In this document: positions 40,615-48,668 of the stretch, in pieces | Position numbering within the stretch: the stretch's first letter is position 1 | Layout of the letters: each line of letters starts with the position of its first letter | From: Marinobacter sp. CHS3-4 | GTDB taxonomy: Bacteria; Pseudomonadota; Gammaproteobacteria; Pseudomonadales; Oleiphilaceae | Direction: 5' to 3' | NCBI RefSeq assembly: GCF_030053415.1 | Contig: NZ_JASGBJ010000001.1 | Span: 1,636,394 to 1,700,393, forward strand | Length of the DNA: 64,000 bases | The notes under the pieces: model-generated | What the model was told of the DNA's origin: nothing | Seen by the model: the letters and a program-made list of their open reading frames with translations, nothing else | Database searches by the model: none | Program-made: the position numbers and the translations under genes

Positions 40615-40643
40615 TTTGTTATTAATGTAGTAAATATAACAAA
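40615..40643. promoter_or_regulatory. Inverted repeat upstream of gap
   Basis: TTTGTTAT (40615-40622) and ATAACAAA (40636-40643) are perfect inverted arms 13 bases apart. They lie 24-52 bases before the gap start codon, in an AT-rich segment that contains a minus-strand TATATT, a candidate -10. It has the size and place of an operator for a dimeric repressor. Confidence 0.5.
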
Positions 40644-40816
40644 TAAAAGCACTCTAAGCGTCGAAAATTCCAGTTATTGGATATAAACGGCGTAATAAAA
40701 CAACCAAAAGCAGTGCGATATTGGAGTTTTAGACAGCGAACGACATTAAAAGTGCAATGGAATACCGCAATGACACTGTTTCAAGGAACCATCGAGTGGG
40801 ACAGGCGCGCGACGTG

Positions 40817-41152
40817 CTACTCCGCGCAATCGATGCAGTAAAGGCAGGTGGGGTCGATTTCCAGTCTTTTGGGGTTGATCGGTTCGCCACATTCCAGGCA
40901 TTCACCGAACTCATCGTTTTCGATTCGAGCAAGGGCGCTCTGAATCAGGCGAAGCTGCTGCTCGGCCCGCGCTTTGCCGGCTTTTGCGAGGGCCTGGCTC
41001 TGAAGCGCGTCCATCCGCGACAGTCTGCCGACGCTCTGCTGATCCAGGTGGACGGTGTCGCTGGTTTCATCGCGCACTGCGCTAGTGGACTGCAGATCTT
41101 CGCGCCAGTCCAGAAGCAACTTGCGGAATCTGCGTAACTCGTCGTCAGTCAT
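40817..41152 (-). CDS. TraR/DksA-type zinc-finger protein
   Basis: The start at 41152 (MTDDELRRFRKLLLDW, with GAGG upstream) gives 111 residues; the longer frame to 41203 is not needed. A coiled-coil stretch is followed by a four-cysteine zinc finger, CLECGEPINPKRLEIDPTC and CIDC. DksA-family proteins bind the RNA polymerase secondary channel and modulate transcription, with ppGpp in the case of DksA. This short form probably is a DksA paralogue. The acidic coiled-coil tip is not obvious, so its activity is uncertain. Confidence 0.88.
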   Translation of the reverse strand: MTDDELRRFRKLLLDWREDLQSTSAVRDETSDTVHLDQQSVGRLSRMDALQSQALAKAGKARAEQQLRLIQSALARIENDEFGECLECGEPINPKRLEIDPTCLYCIDCAE

Positions 41153-41217
41153 GCTCAGCCCTCGGCGTCGGGAGATCACTGTCGCCAGTTTATAACAGAA
41201 CATGCTCTGAATTCTGA

Positions 41218-41916
41218 TCAGAGCACTTTCTGCAATTCCCCGTAATCTCCGCCGGTGCGAAGGACCAGGGTAATGTCGTTGTCGTTACGGTTCCGGAAAA
41301 ACCAGCCGTGCTTGCCAGTGAAGGCGGCCTGAAGTTCGCCTTCATCCTCTGGAACGCCGCGGCCCTTTTCGTAGGAGATGGACTGGCCGCTGCCGTTTCC
41401 GTGCGTGTCGTAGTTGATCGGTCCCCCTTCGGACACCCAGGAGAAACGGGCAATTGCGCCTTCTTCCATGGTGAGCTTGTACTCTGTGCCTTCCCCGGGG
41501 GTAAGCACAACGCGAATTTCATCCTGCCACTGGGGTTCTGCCGGCGCCACGGGCGCTGCAGTCTCTGCCTCGGCTTCAGGCGCCGGTTGCGGTGAGGCGG
41601 CGACGTCCTGCTCAGTGGATGCCGGTTCGGCGTCTACCGGATCCGAAATCTCGGATTCGGCTGTCTTTGCGGGTTCGACCGCGGCCATCTGGGCGGCAGC
41701 GTCTGCTGCGGCTTCCTCTGCCAGTTGCTGCTTGATGTCGCCCATTTCTGTTAACCCCATCAGCTCACCGGCCCCCGTTGGGTCGATACCGTATTCCGCC
41801 GGCATCACGACCGCGACAAGCAGCACAGCGGCCACAATCAAAGCCAGAACGGTGGATTTGATCAATCTGGCGGTTGAGGGAAGTTCTTCCCGGGAGGGTA
41901 TTTCCGTGTTGTACAT
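41218..41916 (-). CDS. Transmembrane anchor protein linked to HupE/UreJ
   Basis: The 232-residue protein has one hydrophobic helix (about 22-42; STVLALIVAAVLLVAVVM), a long Ala/Glu/Pro-rich linker (about 75-130), and a C-terminal soluble domain starting WQDEIRVVLTPGEGTEYKL. That domain contains YDTHGNG and GKHGWFFRNRND, a motif set I recall from conserved proteins next to HupE/UreJ homologues. It probably sits in the inner membrane with its domain outside. It is just downstream of the HupE gene, 15 bases away, so they are likely one operon. No biochemical role is known. Confidence 0.78.
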   Translation of the reverse strand: MYNTEIPSREELPSTARLIKSTVLALIVAAVLLVAVVMPAEYGIDPTGAGELMGLTEMGDIKQQLAEEAAADAAAQMAAVEPAKTAESEISDPVDAEPASTEQDVAASPQPAPEAEAETAAPVAPAEPQWQDEIRVVLTPGEGTEYKLTMEEGAIARFSWVSEGGPINYDTHGNGSGQSISYEKGRGVPEDEGELQAAFTGKHGWFFRNRNDNDITLVLRTGGDYGELQKVL

Positions 41917-41931
41917 GACAAGACTCCAGAA

Positions 41932-42654
41932 TTAAGCGACAAAATAACCGGTGAGCTGGTAGCCGAAGAGCAGGAAACCTGCGCTCATCATGGCTACATT
42001 GGCGGTGTAGGCATGGCGGAAAAAGCTGTCTGACTTGCGCCAGAAGCTGATCATGATGAGGATCATGGCCAGGGCGATCAGTTGCCCGATTTCCACGCCC
42101 ACATTGAACGCCAGCAGGTTTGGAATCAGCCCATCCGTTGAAATGTCGTATTCGATGATTTTGGTGGACAGCCCGAAGCCATGGAAAAAGCCGAAAATCA
42201 GGGTGGCGGCTTTGGTGTTCGGCTGAAATCCGAACCAGCGCTGATAGGCGCCGATGTTGTCCAGGGCTTTGTAAACGATCGACAGGCCGATGATGGCATC
42301 AATGAGGTAACTGTTGATGCCCACGTTGAAGTACACACCCAGTAGCATGGTGGTCGAGTGCCCCAGCGCAAACAGGCTGACGTAGATGGCAATGTGCTGC
42401 ATCCGGTACAGGAAGAAAATGACGCCCAGCAGGAACAATAGGTGGTCATAGCCGGTGACCATGTGCTTGGCGCCAAGGTAGATAAAGGACATCAGATGGA
42501 TGCCCGTGATTTCCTGAATGTAGCCTTTGTCGCCCTGGGCAACGGCGTGGGCCAGAACCTCACCGCTGATGGCCAGCAGGCCGAGTGAAACGGCCAACCA
42601 GCCGAGGCGAGACCGGATCGCCAGCCAGCGGCTGTGGAATAATGGAGACACCAT
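41932..42654 (-). CDS. HupE/UreJ_2 family membrane protein
   Basis: The preferred start at 42654 (MVSPLFHSRW) gives 240 residues. After a signal-like helix ending EVLAHA, six or so membrane segments carry HxxxGYDHLLFLLGV, ALGHSTTMLLGV and FGFFHGFGLSTKI. Those histidine motifs define the HupE/UreJ family, whose members import or handle nickel or cobalt. The cargo here is not proven. It is the first gene of a leftward pair with the anchor protein and is divergent from an NreB-like exporter. Confidence 0.85.
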   Translation of the reverse strand: MVSPLFHSRWLAIRSRLGWLAVSLGLLAISGEVLAHAVAQGDKGYIQEITGIHLMSFIYLGAKHMVTGYDHLLFLLGVIFFLYRMQHIAIYVSLFALGHSTTMLLGVYFNVGINSYLIDAIIGLSIVYKALDNIGAYQRWFGFQPNTKAATLIFGFFHGFGLSTKIIEYDISTDGLIPNLLAFNVGVEIGQLIALAMILIMISFWRKSDSFFRHAYTANVAMMSAGFLLFGYQLTGYFVA

Positions 42655-42746
42655 GAATACTCCAGTGTGTTGGATCATTAGGGACAAGACGATAGCATCC
42701 TCAGTGATCGAAAGAAGCCAACATTAAAGAATGGTACTAAAGCACG

Positions 42747-44051
42747 ATGCTTGAGATTTTGAAGTGCCGAACCTATCGGCACCTGTTTTTCGCGCAAATG
42801 GTTGCGCTGCTGGGAACGGGGCTGGCAACAGTTGCCCTGAGCCTGCTGGCGTTTGACCTCGCGGAAGACCGGGCAGGGCAGGTGATTGGCACGGCGTTGG
42901 CCATCAAGATGGTGGCGTACGTGTGCATCGCGCCCTTTGCCTCGGCTTTGGCTGAGCGTTTGCCGCGCCGCACAATGCTGGTTGCCCTAGACCTGGTGCG
43001 AGCATCCATCGCGTTGGCGCTGCCATTCGTGACGCAGGTATATGAAGTTTACGTTCTGATTGCCATTCTTCAGTCAGCCTCTGCGGCGTTCACGCCAACC
43101 TATCAGTCCATCATCCCCGATGTGCTTCCTGATGAAGACGACTACACCCGCGCTTTGTCTTTGTCGCGCGTTGCCTACGATCTGGAAAACCTGATCAGTC
43201 CGGCCCTGGCCGGATTGCTGCTGCTCGTCACCAGTTGGGAAGTGCTGTTCGCCGGAACCGTCATCGGATTTCTGGCGTCTGCGGTGCTGATTGTGTCGGT
43301 GATGCTGCCCAAGCGCGAAGCCTCGGGGCAAACGCATGGAGTGTTGGATCGCGTCAGGCGTGGGTTCTGGATATTCCGGGCGACGCCCCGACTGCGGGGG
43401 CTGATGGCCCTGAACCTCGTGGTGAGCGTGGCCGGTTCCCTGGTGATCGTGAACACGGTGGTCTGGGTGCAGGGCCAGTTCAAGCTGACTGAGCAATACA
43501 CAGCCCTGGCGTTTGCCGTCTTCGGCGCTGGCTCTATGGCAGCGGCCCTGGCGCTTCCCGCGTTGCTTCGCCGCTGGCAGGATCGCCCCGTCATGCTGGC
43601 AGGGGCGGCGCTGGTGCTGGGCGGCCTGGCGCTCGCACTGATGATCGATGGCCTGGAAATGCTGTTGCCTGTGTGGGCGATTCTGGGTGTGGGGTTTTCG
43701 ACCGTGCAAACGCCCATTGGCCGTTTGTTGACGCAATCCTCCCATGGCGAGGATCGCCCGGCGCTGTTTTCTGCCCAGTTTTCCCTGTCCCATGCGGGCT
43801 GGCTGCTGACGTATCCGCTGGCGGGTTGGCTTGGCACGGTGGCCGGTATGCAGGGCACCGTGCTGGTCCTGTTGGTACTGGGCATGATCTTCTTTGTCCT
43901 CGCCGTGCGCCTATGGCCTGCCGAGGACCGACTGGTGATCACCCACAGCCACCCCGATCTACCCGAGGGTCACCCCCATAAAACCACGGCGGGGGAGACG
44001 CATACGCATCGCTTCGTGATTGACGAATTGCACCCGCGCTGGCCGGGCTGA
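42747..44051 (+). CDS. MFS exporter resembling the nickel-efflux protein NreB, with a histidine-rich tail
   Basis: The 434-residue protein has about 12 membrane segments. Residues LLGTGLATVALSLLAFDL and GTALAIKMVAYVCIAPF recall NreB-type MFS proteins, and the tail THSHPDLPEGHPHK followed by GETHTHRF is rich in histidine, as in NreB and other metal exporters. It is likely an inner-membrane metal efflux protein, possibly for nickel or cobalt. It lies divergent to the HupE/anchor pair, 92 bases apart from the HupE start. Drug export is the alternative. Confidence 0.75.
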   Translation: MLEILKCRTYRHLFFAQMVALLGTGLATVALSLLAFDLAEDRAGQVIGTALAIKMVAYVCIAPFASALAERLPRRTMLVALDLVRASIALALPFVTQVYEVYVLIAILQSASAAFTPTYQSIIPDVLPDEDDYTRALSLSRVAYDLENLISPALAGLLLLVTSWEVLFAGTVIGFLASAVLIVSVMLPKREASGQTHGVLDRVRRGFWIFRATPRLRGLMALNLVVSVAGSLVIVNTVVWVQGQFKLTEQYTALAFAVFGAGSMAAALALPALLRRWQDRPVMLAGAALVLGGLALALMIDGLEMLLPVWAILGVGFSTVQTPIGRLLTQSSHGEDRPALFSAQFSLSHAGWLLTYPLAGWLGTVAGMQGTVLVLLVLGMIFFVLAVRLWPAEDRLVITHSHPDLPEGHPHKTTAGETHTHRFVIDELHPRWPG

Positions 44052-44181
44052 TCATCTGCACTGCAGATTCGCTTACTTCCAATCGGACAGCGTCGTCTAC
44101 ACTATCTGGCATGTGATATGTGCTTTTTCAGAATGGTCACTTGCGGTTCAATTTTAGTTAATTAAGCAGGGAGGATATTGC

Positions 44182-44403
44182 ATGATGGGAAATGACGCTT
44201 GGGGAAACGGCATGTGGGCCGGACATGGTCTATGGATGCTGGTGATTGCGGTTCTGATGGTGATACCGGCGTGGCGAATTTGCCAGAGAGTAGGGTATCC
44301 GGGCGTGATGGGCCTTCTGATACTGGTTCCGCTGCTGAACCTTGGCCTGCTGTATTTTCTGGCGTTTTCCGACTGGCCAGCCAATAAGAAAGAACAGGAA
44401 TAA
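44182..44403 (+). CDS. Small membrane protein, 73 residues
   Basis: GGGAGG lies seven bases before the ATG. The protein has two hydrophobic helices (about 17-32 and 42-60) joined by a short basic turn (RICQRVGYPG), and a charged tail. The VGYPGVMGLLILVPLLNLGLL segment (cited in part) is a pattern I recall from short conserved membrane proteins of unknown function. It stands alone between the exporter and a set of leftward small genes. Confidence 0.72.
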   Translation: MMGNDAWGNGMWAGHGLWMLVIAVLMVIPAWRICQRVGYPGVMGLLILVPLLNLGLLYFLAFSDWPANKKEQE

Positions 44404-44503
44404 AGCCGGAATCTTCGAGGGTATCGGCAAGAATAACGGACTCTTTTATGCAGCTTCAGGGTGAGGATGCGATGGAATTCAAAATCCTCATTACGTTGCC
44501 AGA

Positions 44504-44842
44504 TTACTTGGGGAAATGACGACGTCGTGCAGCTTGAAGCATCGCGTTTCGTCCCCCAAAAGTCTTCACTTGATGATTGAGAACGTCAAAGCAAAAAATG
44601 TAATCGTCTAGACCGTGATTGATCTTCCGAAATTTTCTGATTGCCAAGCCATAAGCCTTCGAAGGCAATGAAGTATCCTTTGTTTGCTTCTCGTTTGTGG
44701 TCTCGCTGTAATTCACAAAATAATGATACAGAGCCGCCTTGATCAGCGTGTTTCGGGATTTAACCTTCTTGTAAGAGTTAAAACCAACAATGAGTGCGGT
44801 GATCAGGATTCCCGCATAAAGGAAAATGCCTTCATAGGCCAT
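44504..44842 (-). CDS. Hypothetical single-spanning membrane protein
   Basis: The 112-residue protein has one N-terminal membrane segment (about 6-22) and a basic cytoplasmic part (KKVKSRN, then KAYGLAIRKFRKINHGLDD) ending RRRHFPK. No family is recognised. The region is lower in GC than the essential block. It is transcribed leftward together with, or after, the 24-residue micropeptide upstream. Confidence 0.55.
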   Translation of the reverse strand: MAYEGIFLYAGILITALIVGFNSYKKVKSRNTLIKAALYHYFVNYSETTNEKQTKDTSLPSKAYGLAIRKFRKINHGLDDYIFCFDVLNHQVKTFGGRNAMLQAARRRHFPK

Positions 44843-44902
44843 AATCTCTCTCCTCGATAACGCAAAGCGTTCTTTCGAGTTGCTCTGTCACGCCGCTTCG
44901 GT

Positions 44903-44977
44903 TTAGCCAATACCCAGAAAAGAGAGAATTGCCACAACGATAACGACAGCACCAACGATGTAAACGATGTTGTTCAT
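44903..44977 (-). CDS. 24-residue membrane micropeptide
   Basis: This frame is MNNIVYIVGAVVIVVAILSF followed by LGIG. AAGG lies about ten bases upstream. Very short proteins of the same form (MNxIxYIVGxVVIVxAILSFxG) are common in pseudomonads and relatives as unannotated or hypothetical genes, as far as I recall. One membrane helix is expected. It is much too short for routine annotation. It sits near csbD, so a stress role is possible but unproven. Confidence 0.7.
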   Translation of the reverse strand: MNNIVYIVGAVVIVVAILSFLGIG

Positions 44978-45164
44978 GGGTGTTGACCTTTTCTGGAACC
45001 TGTAAATTTGGTTGCGCCGCCTTCCCTGCGGCGGATGATGCAACTCCCTGTATTGGCTGATCCATCGCCACATCAGGGTTCATATTGAGCCATCAACATG
45101 GCGGGGTCTGTACGCTGGCCAACACAGTGCGGAAGAAACGGTGGGTATGTCTGGTCGTTGAAAC

Positions 45165-45192
45165 GCTGCCTGCAAACAAGCCTGCAGGCAGC
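45165..45192 (-). terminator. Perfect hairpin downstream of csbD
   Basis: GCTGCCTGCA and TGCAGGCAGC make a perfect ten-base-pair stem with an eight-base loop. Reading leftward it follows the csbD stop by 26 bases and runs into only GTTT, so it is a weak terminator or an mRNA-protecting hairpin. Confidence 0.5.
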
Positions 45193-45217
45193 CAAATCAG
45201 AGTTAGGTGGGGGTAGA

Positions 45218-45421
45218 TTAATGCTTGCTGATTTGTTCGAAGTCCTTGATTTGCTTGTCCGCTTCGTCTCTGGTGACGCCGTAAGCTTGCTGAATTTCGC
45301 CAGCTAGTTGTTCACATCGGCCAGCAATCTCATCGAGGCGGTCATCGGTTAGCTTGCCCCACTGCTCCTTCATCTTGCCCTTCAGTTCTTTCCAGTTGCC
45401 TTCGATGGTGTCCTTGTTCAT
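45218..45421 (-). CDS. CsbD-family stress protein
   Basis: The start at 45421 (MNKDTIEGNWKELKGKMKEQ) gives 67 residues and the exact CsbD start; the longer frame to 45475 is not needed. CsbD proteins are small, hydrophilic, helical proteins induced by general stress in many bacteria, with unknown mechanism. WGKLTDDRLDEIAGRCEQLAG is the second conserved half. It is divergent from the Na+/H+ antiporter gene, and a perfect hairpin follows its 3' end. Confidence 0.92.
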   Translation of the reverse strand: MNKDTIEGNWKELKGKMKEQWGKLTDDRLDEIAGRCEQLAGEIQQAYGVTRDEADKQIKDFEQISKH

Positions 45422-45650
45422 TTCAGCTCCTTTGGCCCTCTGGCCAGACAATAGGTTCATGTAACGGTGGCCCATTTTCAGACAAAGCCTGTGCCACCGG
45501 GGTTCATCGTGCGTTGGAACCGGGTCACGGTCTGTGCGTTAACAGACACAGATGGGTTCGGGTGGGGTAGCGCACAGAGGCCGGTCTGTTTCTTTGGCAA
45601 ATTGGGGCGCAGGAAAAGCCTTTGAACCCTTACGAGCCTGAGGAAGTCAT

Positions 45651-46940
45651 TTGACCAACGCCGTCTGGTTTGTCGCGATCGGAACTCTGCTGATTCTTAT
45701 GGGAACGCGCCCGCCGGTGCTTCAGCGTCTGAATCTGACACCATCCATGGTCTATTTGAGTGTGGGCGTGCTTCTGGGCCCCTCAATTATCGGTGTATTT
45801 CATTTTAACCCGCTGAAACAGGCGCATTTGCTGGAAGTGCTTGCGGAGCTTGCGGTGCTGTTGTCGTTGTTTATTGCCGGCACCAAGATGCCGGTGCCGT
45901 TCAGATGGAAAGCATGGCGCGTACCTTTGCGTCTGGCCTTTATCTCTATGACGCTCAGTGTCGTGCTGACAGCAGTCTTCGGTTACTACCTGCTTGGACT
46001 TCCTTTGGGGGCGGCAATTTTGCTGGGAGCCATACTGGCGCCCACCGACCCTGTATTGGCAACGGATGTGCAGGTGCGGCACATGGGGGATACCGATTCC
46101 CTTCGGTTTACTCTGACGAGTGAAGCGGGAATGAACGATGGCAGCGCCTTTCCTTTCGTCATGTTGGGTCTGTTGTTACTCGGTTCCCCGGTGAGTGACG
46201 AGCTGCTGGAAAGATGGTTTTTTAAGGACGTCTTGTGGTCAACGGCGTCGGCCATTGTGGTCGGGCTTGTCACGGGCCGGTTGCTGGCTCAGCTTGTGCG
46301 AGGGCAGCGATCCCTCGAAAGAACGGGCCCGTTGTTGGACGATTTCCTTGGTCTTGGACTCATTGGTCTGACTTACGGCGTATGCCTACTGATCGATGGA
46401 TGGGGGTTTCTGGGTGTTTTTGTTGCCGCCATTTCGCTGCGGCAATCCGAAAAAACGCTGGCCCGGGAGGAAGAGTCTAACCAACGCCGAGGTGCGTCTT
46501 CGGCCTCTTCCCATCAGCCGCGCGAAAACATCGCTCATAGCCCCAGCGAGGTATCGGAAGGCTCTTTGAGGTTCAAGGAGCCCCTTGAGCGCTTGTCCGA
46601 ACTGGTATTGGTGGTCTTGCTGGGAGGCATGTTGTTTACCGACTCCTGGAGCCTCCGAGCTGTCGGTCTCGGGCTGTTCCTGTTTGTGGTCGTTCGGCCG
46701 GTCAGCGTATTCCTTGGTTTGCTTGGCTCTGGCGCATCCTGGCGTCTGCAGATGCTGGTGGGCTGGTTCGGGGTTCGGGGAATCGGTTCTCTCTACTATC
46801 TGATGTTCGCCGTTGTTTTCGGCCTGCCGGAAGAGCTGGCCGTGGAGCTTATCCATATCACGCTGGTGGTCGTTGTGCTCTCGATCATCATTCACGGGCT
46901 AACCGTCAAACCAATGATGACGCGATGGTGGGGCCCCTGA
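45651..46940 (+). CDS. CPA1-type sodium/proton antiporter
   Basis: The gene starts with TTG; GAGGAA lies about six bases before it. The 429-residue protein has about 12 membrane segments with GAILAPTDPVLATDVQVRH and SEAGMNDGSAFPFVMLGLL, the TDPV and (S/G)ExxxND motifs of cation/proton antiporters. A hydrophilic loop near residue 280 (REEESNQRRGASSASS) is unusually long. It exports Na+ or K+ for pH or salt homeostasis. It is divergent from csbD. Confidence 0.9.
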   Translation: MTNAVWFVAIGTLLILMGTRPPVLQRLNLTPSMVYLSVGVLLGPSIIGVFHFNPLKQAHLLEVLAELAVLLSLFIAGTKMPVPFRWKAWRVPLRLAFISMTLSVVLTAVFGYYLLGLPLGAAILLGAILAPTDPVLATDVQVRHMGDTDSLRFTLTSEAGMNDGSAFPFVMLGLLLLGSPVSDELLERWFFKDVLWSTASAIVVGLVTGRLLAQLVRGQRSLERTGPLLDDFLGLGLIGLTYGVCLLIDGWGFLGVFVAAISLRQSEKTLAREEESNQRRGASSASSHQPRENIAHSPSEVSEGSLRFKEPLERLSELVLVVLLGGMLFTDSWSLRAVGLGLFLFVVVRPVSVFLGLLGSGASWRLQMLVGWFGVRGIGSLYYLMFAVVFGLPEELAVELIHITLVVVVLSIIIHGLTVKPMMTRWWGP

Positions 46941-47119
46941 AACCCATTCTTCTGCCTGTGTGTGCTTACGAACAGACAACACAGTGGTCCAACCCTGATT
47001 CTGGGAAGGTGGGCTCGCACCGAATTGAATGACCCAAATTCGCTGCGCCACGACCTGCGTCCAATATTCATTGGCGCATTTTGGAATGCAATCTGAACAA
47101 TGTGAGCAAGGAGCTTGTC

Positions 47120-47668
47120 ATGATCAGAATCAAGACTGCGGCGATCACTTTCTGTCTGTTAGGAGCTTTGCCCCTGGCGGTATCCGCACAATCCGCCGAG
47201 TTTGGCCCGCGCGAGGGTGATCGTGAATTCTCCCTTTCCGGAACTGGCAGTAATGACCGGGATTTCAACAGCGGCAGCTTCGGCGTGACCGGTGATCTGG
47301 GCTGGTATCTGCAGAGTAATGTGGTGGCTGGTATTCGCCAGAGTATCAATTACGCCGATATTGAAGGTCAGGGCGTCACCGATGATTACTGGAACGGCTC
47401 GACCCGGGGGTACATCGACTATCAGTTCCTCAACGATCGCGCACGTCCCTTTGTTGGCGCGAGCCTGGGCGGCATATATGGTGATGGCGTCAAGGACAGT
47501 GCGTTTGCCGGCCTGGAAGGAGGATTAAAGTATTACGTGCTAGCCAAGACCTATTTCCTGGCGCGCGCCGAGTATCAGTTCTTGTTCTCAGACAGCAATG
47601 ACGCGACAGATGCCTTCCAGGACGACGGCATCTGGGCCTACACCGTGGGTCTGGGCTATAACTTCTGA
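47120..47668 (+). CDS. Small outer-membrane beta-barrel protein
   Basis: AAGGAG precedes the ATG at 47120; the frame open from 47081 is not used. A signal peptide is cut after AVSAQSAE. The 182-residue protein then alternates polar and nonpolar residues (FSLSGTGSNDRDFNSGSFG, ARPFVGASLGGIYGD) and ends YTVGLGYNF, with the C-terminal aromatic residue expected for BAM folding. An eight-strand OmpW/OmpA-like barrel is likely. Its ligand is unknown. It converges with the matrixin-like gene. Confidence 0.82.
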   Translation: MIRIKTAAITFCLLGALPLAVSAQSAEFGPREGDREFSLSGTGSNDRDFNSGSFGVTGDLGWYLQSNVVAGIRQSINYADIEGQGVTDDYWNGSTRGYIDYQFLNDRARPFVGASLGGIYGDGVKDSAFAGLEGGLKYYVLAKTYFLARAEYQFLFSDSNDATDAFQDDGIWAYTVGLGYNF

Positions 47669-47674
47669 AGAAGG

Positions 47675-48433
47675 TTACAGTGCTGATTCGGTAAGATCAG
47701 TATCGGTGCCGGTGACCAGTTGACGGTCGCTGGCCCGATGTCCGTATAGATGCCGGATCCCGCGCAGATCACCTGGCTGCAGCTCGGGGAAGTTCTCGGT
47801 GTAGCGAAAACCCATGACCTGCCCGGAAGGGCCGGGGTGGTCCAGGCCGATGGCGTGGCCAATTTCATGAATCAGCGTATAACGAAGATCGTAGGTTTCT
47901 GTGTCGCCATCAAAGCCGATTTTCCATGACTGTTCTGGGTTCAGGCAGACCAATGACTGGTCAATGGCGCGCACACCGTCTTTTTCCCTGGGAGCCAAGG
48001 TGACGTTGGCGAATGCTCGCCGACGCGGCTGGCCCTGGGCGCCAAGGATTATGTCTGCCTCTCGGGCATTGGCAACCCTGTAGAACGAAAGGTCCGCTGC
48101 ACGCTCCCAAACCCGGAACGCGGCAGCGGTTTCCTCGACCAGCATTTCAAAGCTCAGATTTCGGCTGGACAGTGACCTTATCGGCGCCAGAACGCCGCAA
48201 TTGCGGGCGTTATCAAAGTCCAGCGTTTCATCCGCAAAGGCGTAGCTGATCTTTGCACCCGTGCCTAATTGCTGTTCGCCCCATTTCACCAGGTAGCCTT
48301 CGAGCTCAAGCAGCCGGTAGCCATCCTGTTGTTCGGAGGCAAGCAAGGGCAGTGACAGGAGCACGCAGACGGCGACTGTCAGGATATGGCTGTGCCGCGA
48401 GAAGCGGTCGCTCGCTATTGAAATAAGGCTCAT
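47675..48433 (-). CDS. Secreted matrixin-like zinc metalloprotease
   Basis: The 252-residue protein has a signal peptide (hydrophobic segment about 16-32, cut near LLASE). The zinc site is HEIGHAIGLDHPG, the HExxHxxGxxH of metzincins, followed by the Met-turn in GQVMGFRYTENF. The N-terminal domain holds the substrate cleft (AFRVWERAADLSFYRV). Peptidase family M10A is the best guess. No inhibitory cysteine switch is evident. It is a lone leftward gene. Confidence 0.88.
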   Translation of the reverse strand: MSLISIASDRFSRHSHILTVAVCVLLSLPLLASEQQDGYRLLELEGYLVKWGEQQLGTGAKISYAFADETLDFDNARNCGVLAPIRSLSSRNLSFEMLVEETAAAFRVWERAADLSFYRVANAREADIILGAQGQPRRRAFANVTLAPREKDGVRAIDQSLVCLNPEQSWKIGFDGDTETYDLRYTLIHEIGHAIGLDHPGPSGQVMGFRYTENFPELQPGDLRGIRHLYGHRASDRQLVTGTDTDLTESAL

Positions 48434-48561
48434 GGCTAGAGATTAAGGATAACGGCGGGAGATGTCGGTGGTAATTTGGTAAGCGAATGTTGATGAGGGC
48501 TGATCGTTCAGGTTGAGAATTCCTGCAACGGACGGTTGGATCGATTCAATTGCTATGTGCA

Positions 48562-48589
48562 TTGGCGTACCGAAGACTTGGTTTATATT
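48562..48589 (+). promoter_or_regulatory. Candidate sigma-70 promoter of the deacetylase-family gene
   Basis: TTGGCG (48562-48567) and TATATT (48584-48589) are 16 bases apart, in an AT-rich stretch about 75 bases before the ATG at 48669. Confidence 0.5.
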
Positions 48590-48668
48590 TAATAAACTCC
48601 AACAGATAAAGCGTTTGCGACCAGTCCGGTTCGTAACGGAAAGCGCCCATGAGTGAGGCTTCACAGCT

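Noticed and set aside
44832..45083. 83-codon leftward frame overlapping the micropeptide
   Set aside because: It is out of frame with the better-supported 24-residue micropeptide and reads as random sequence.
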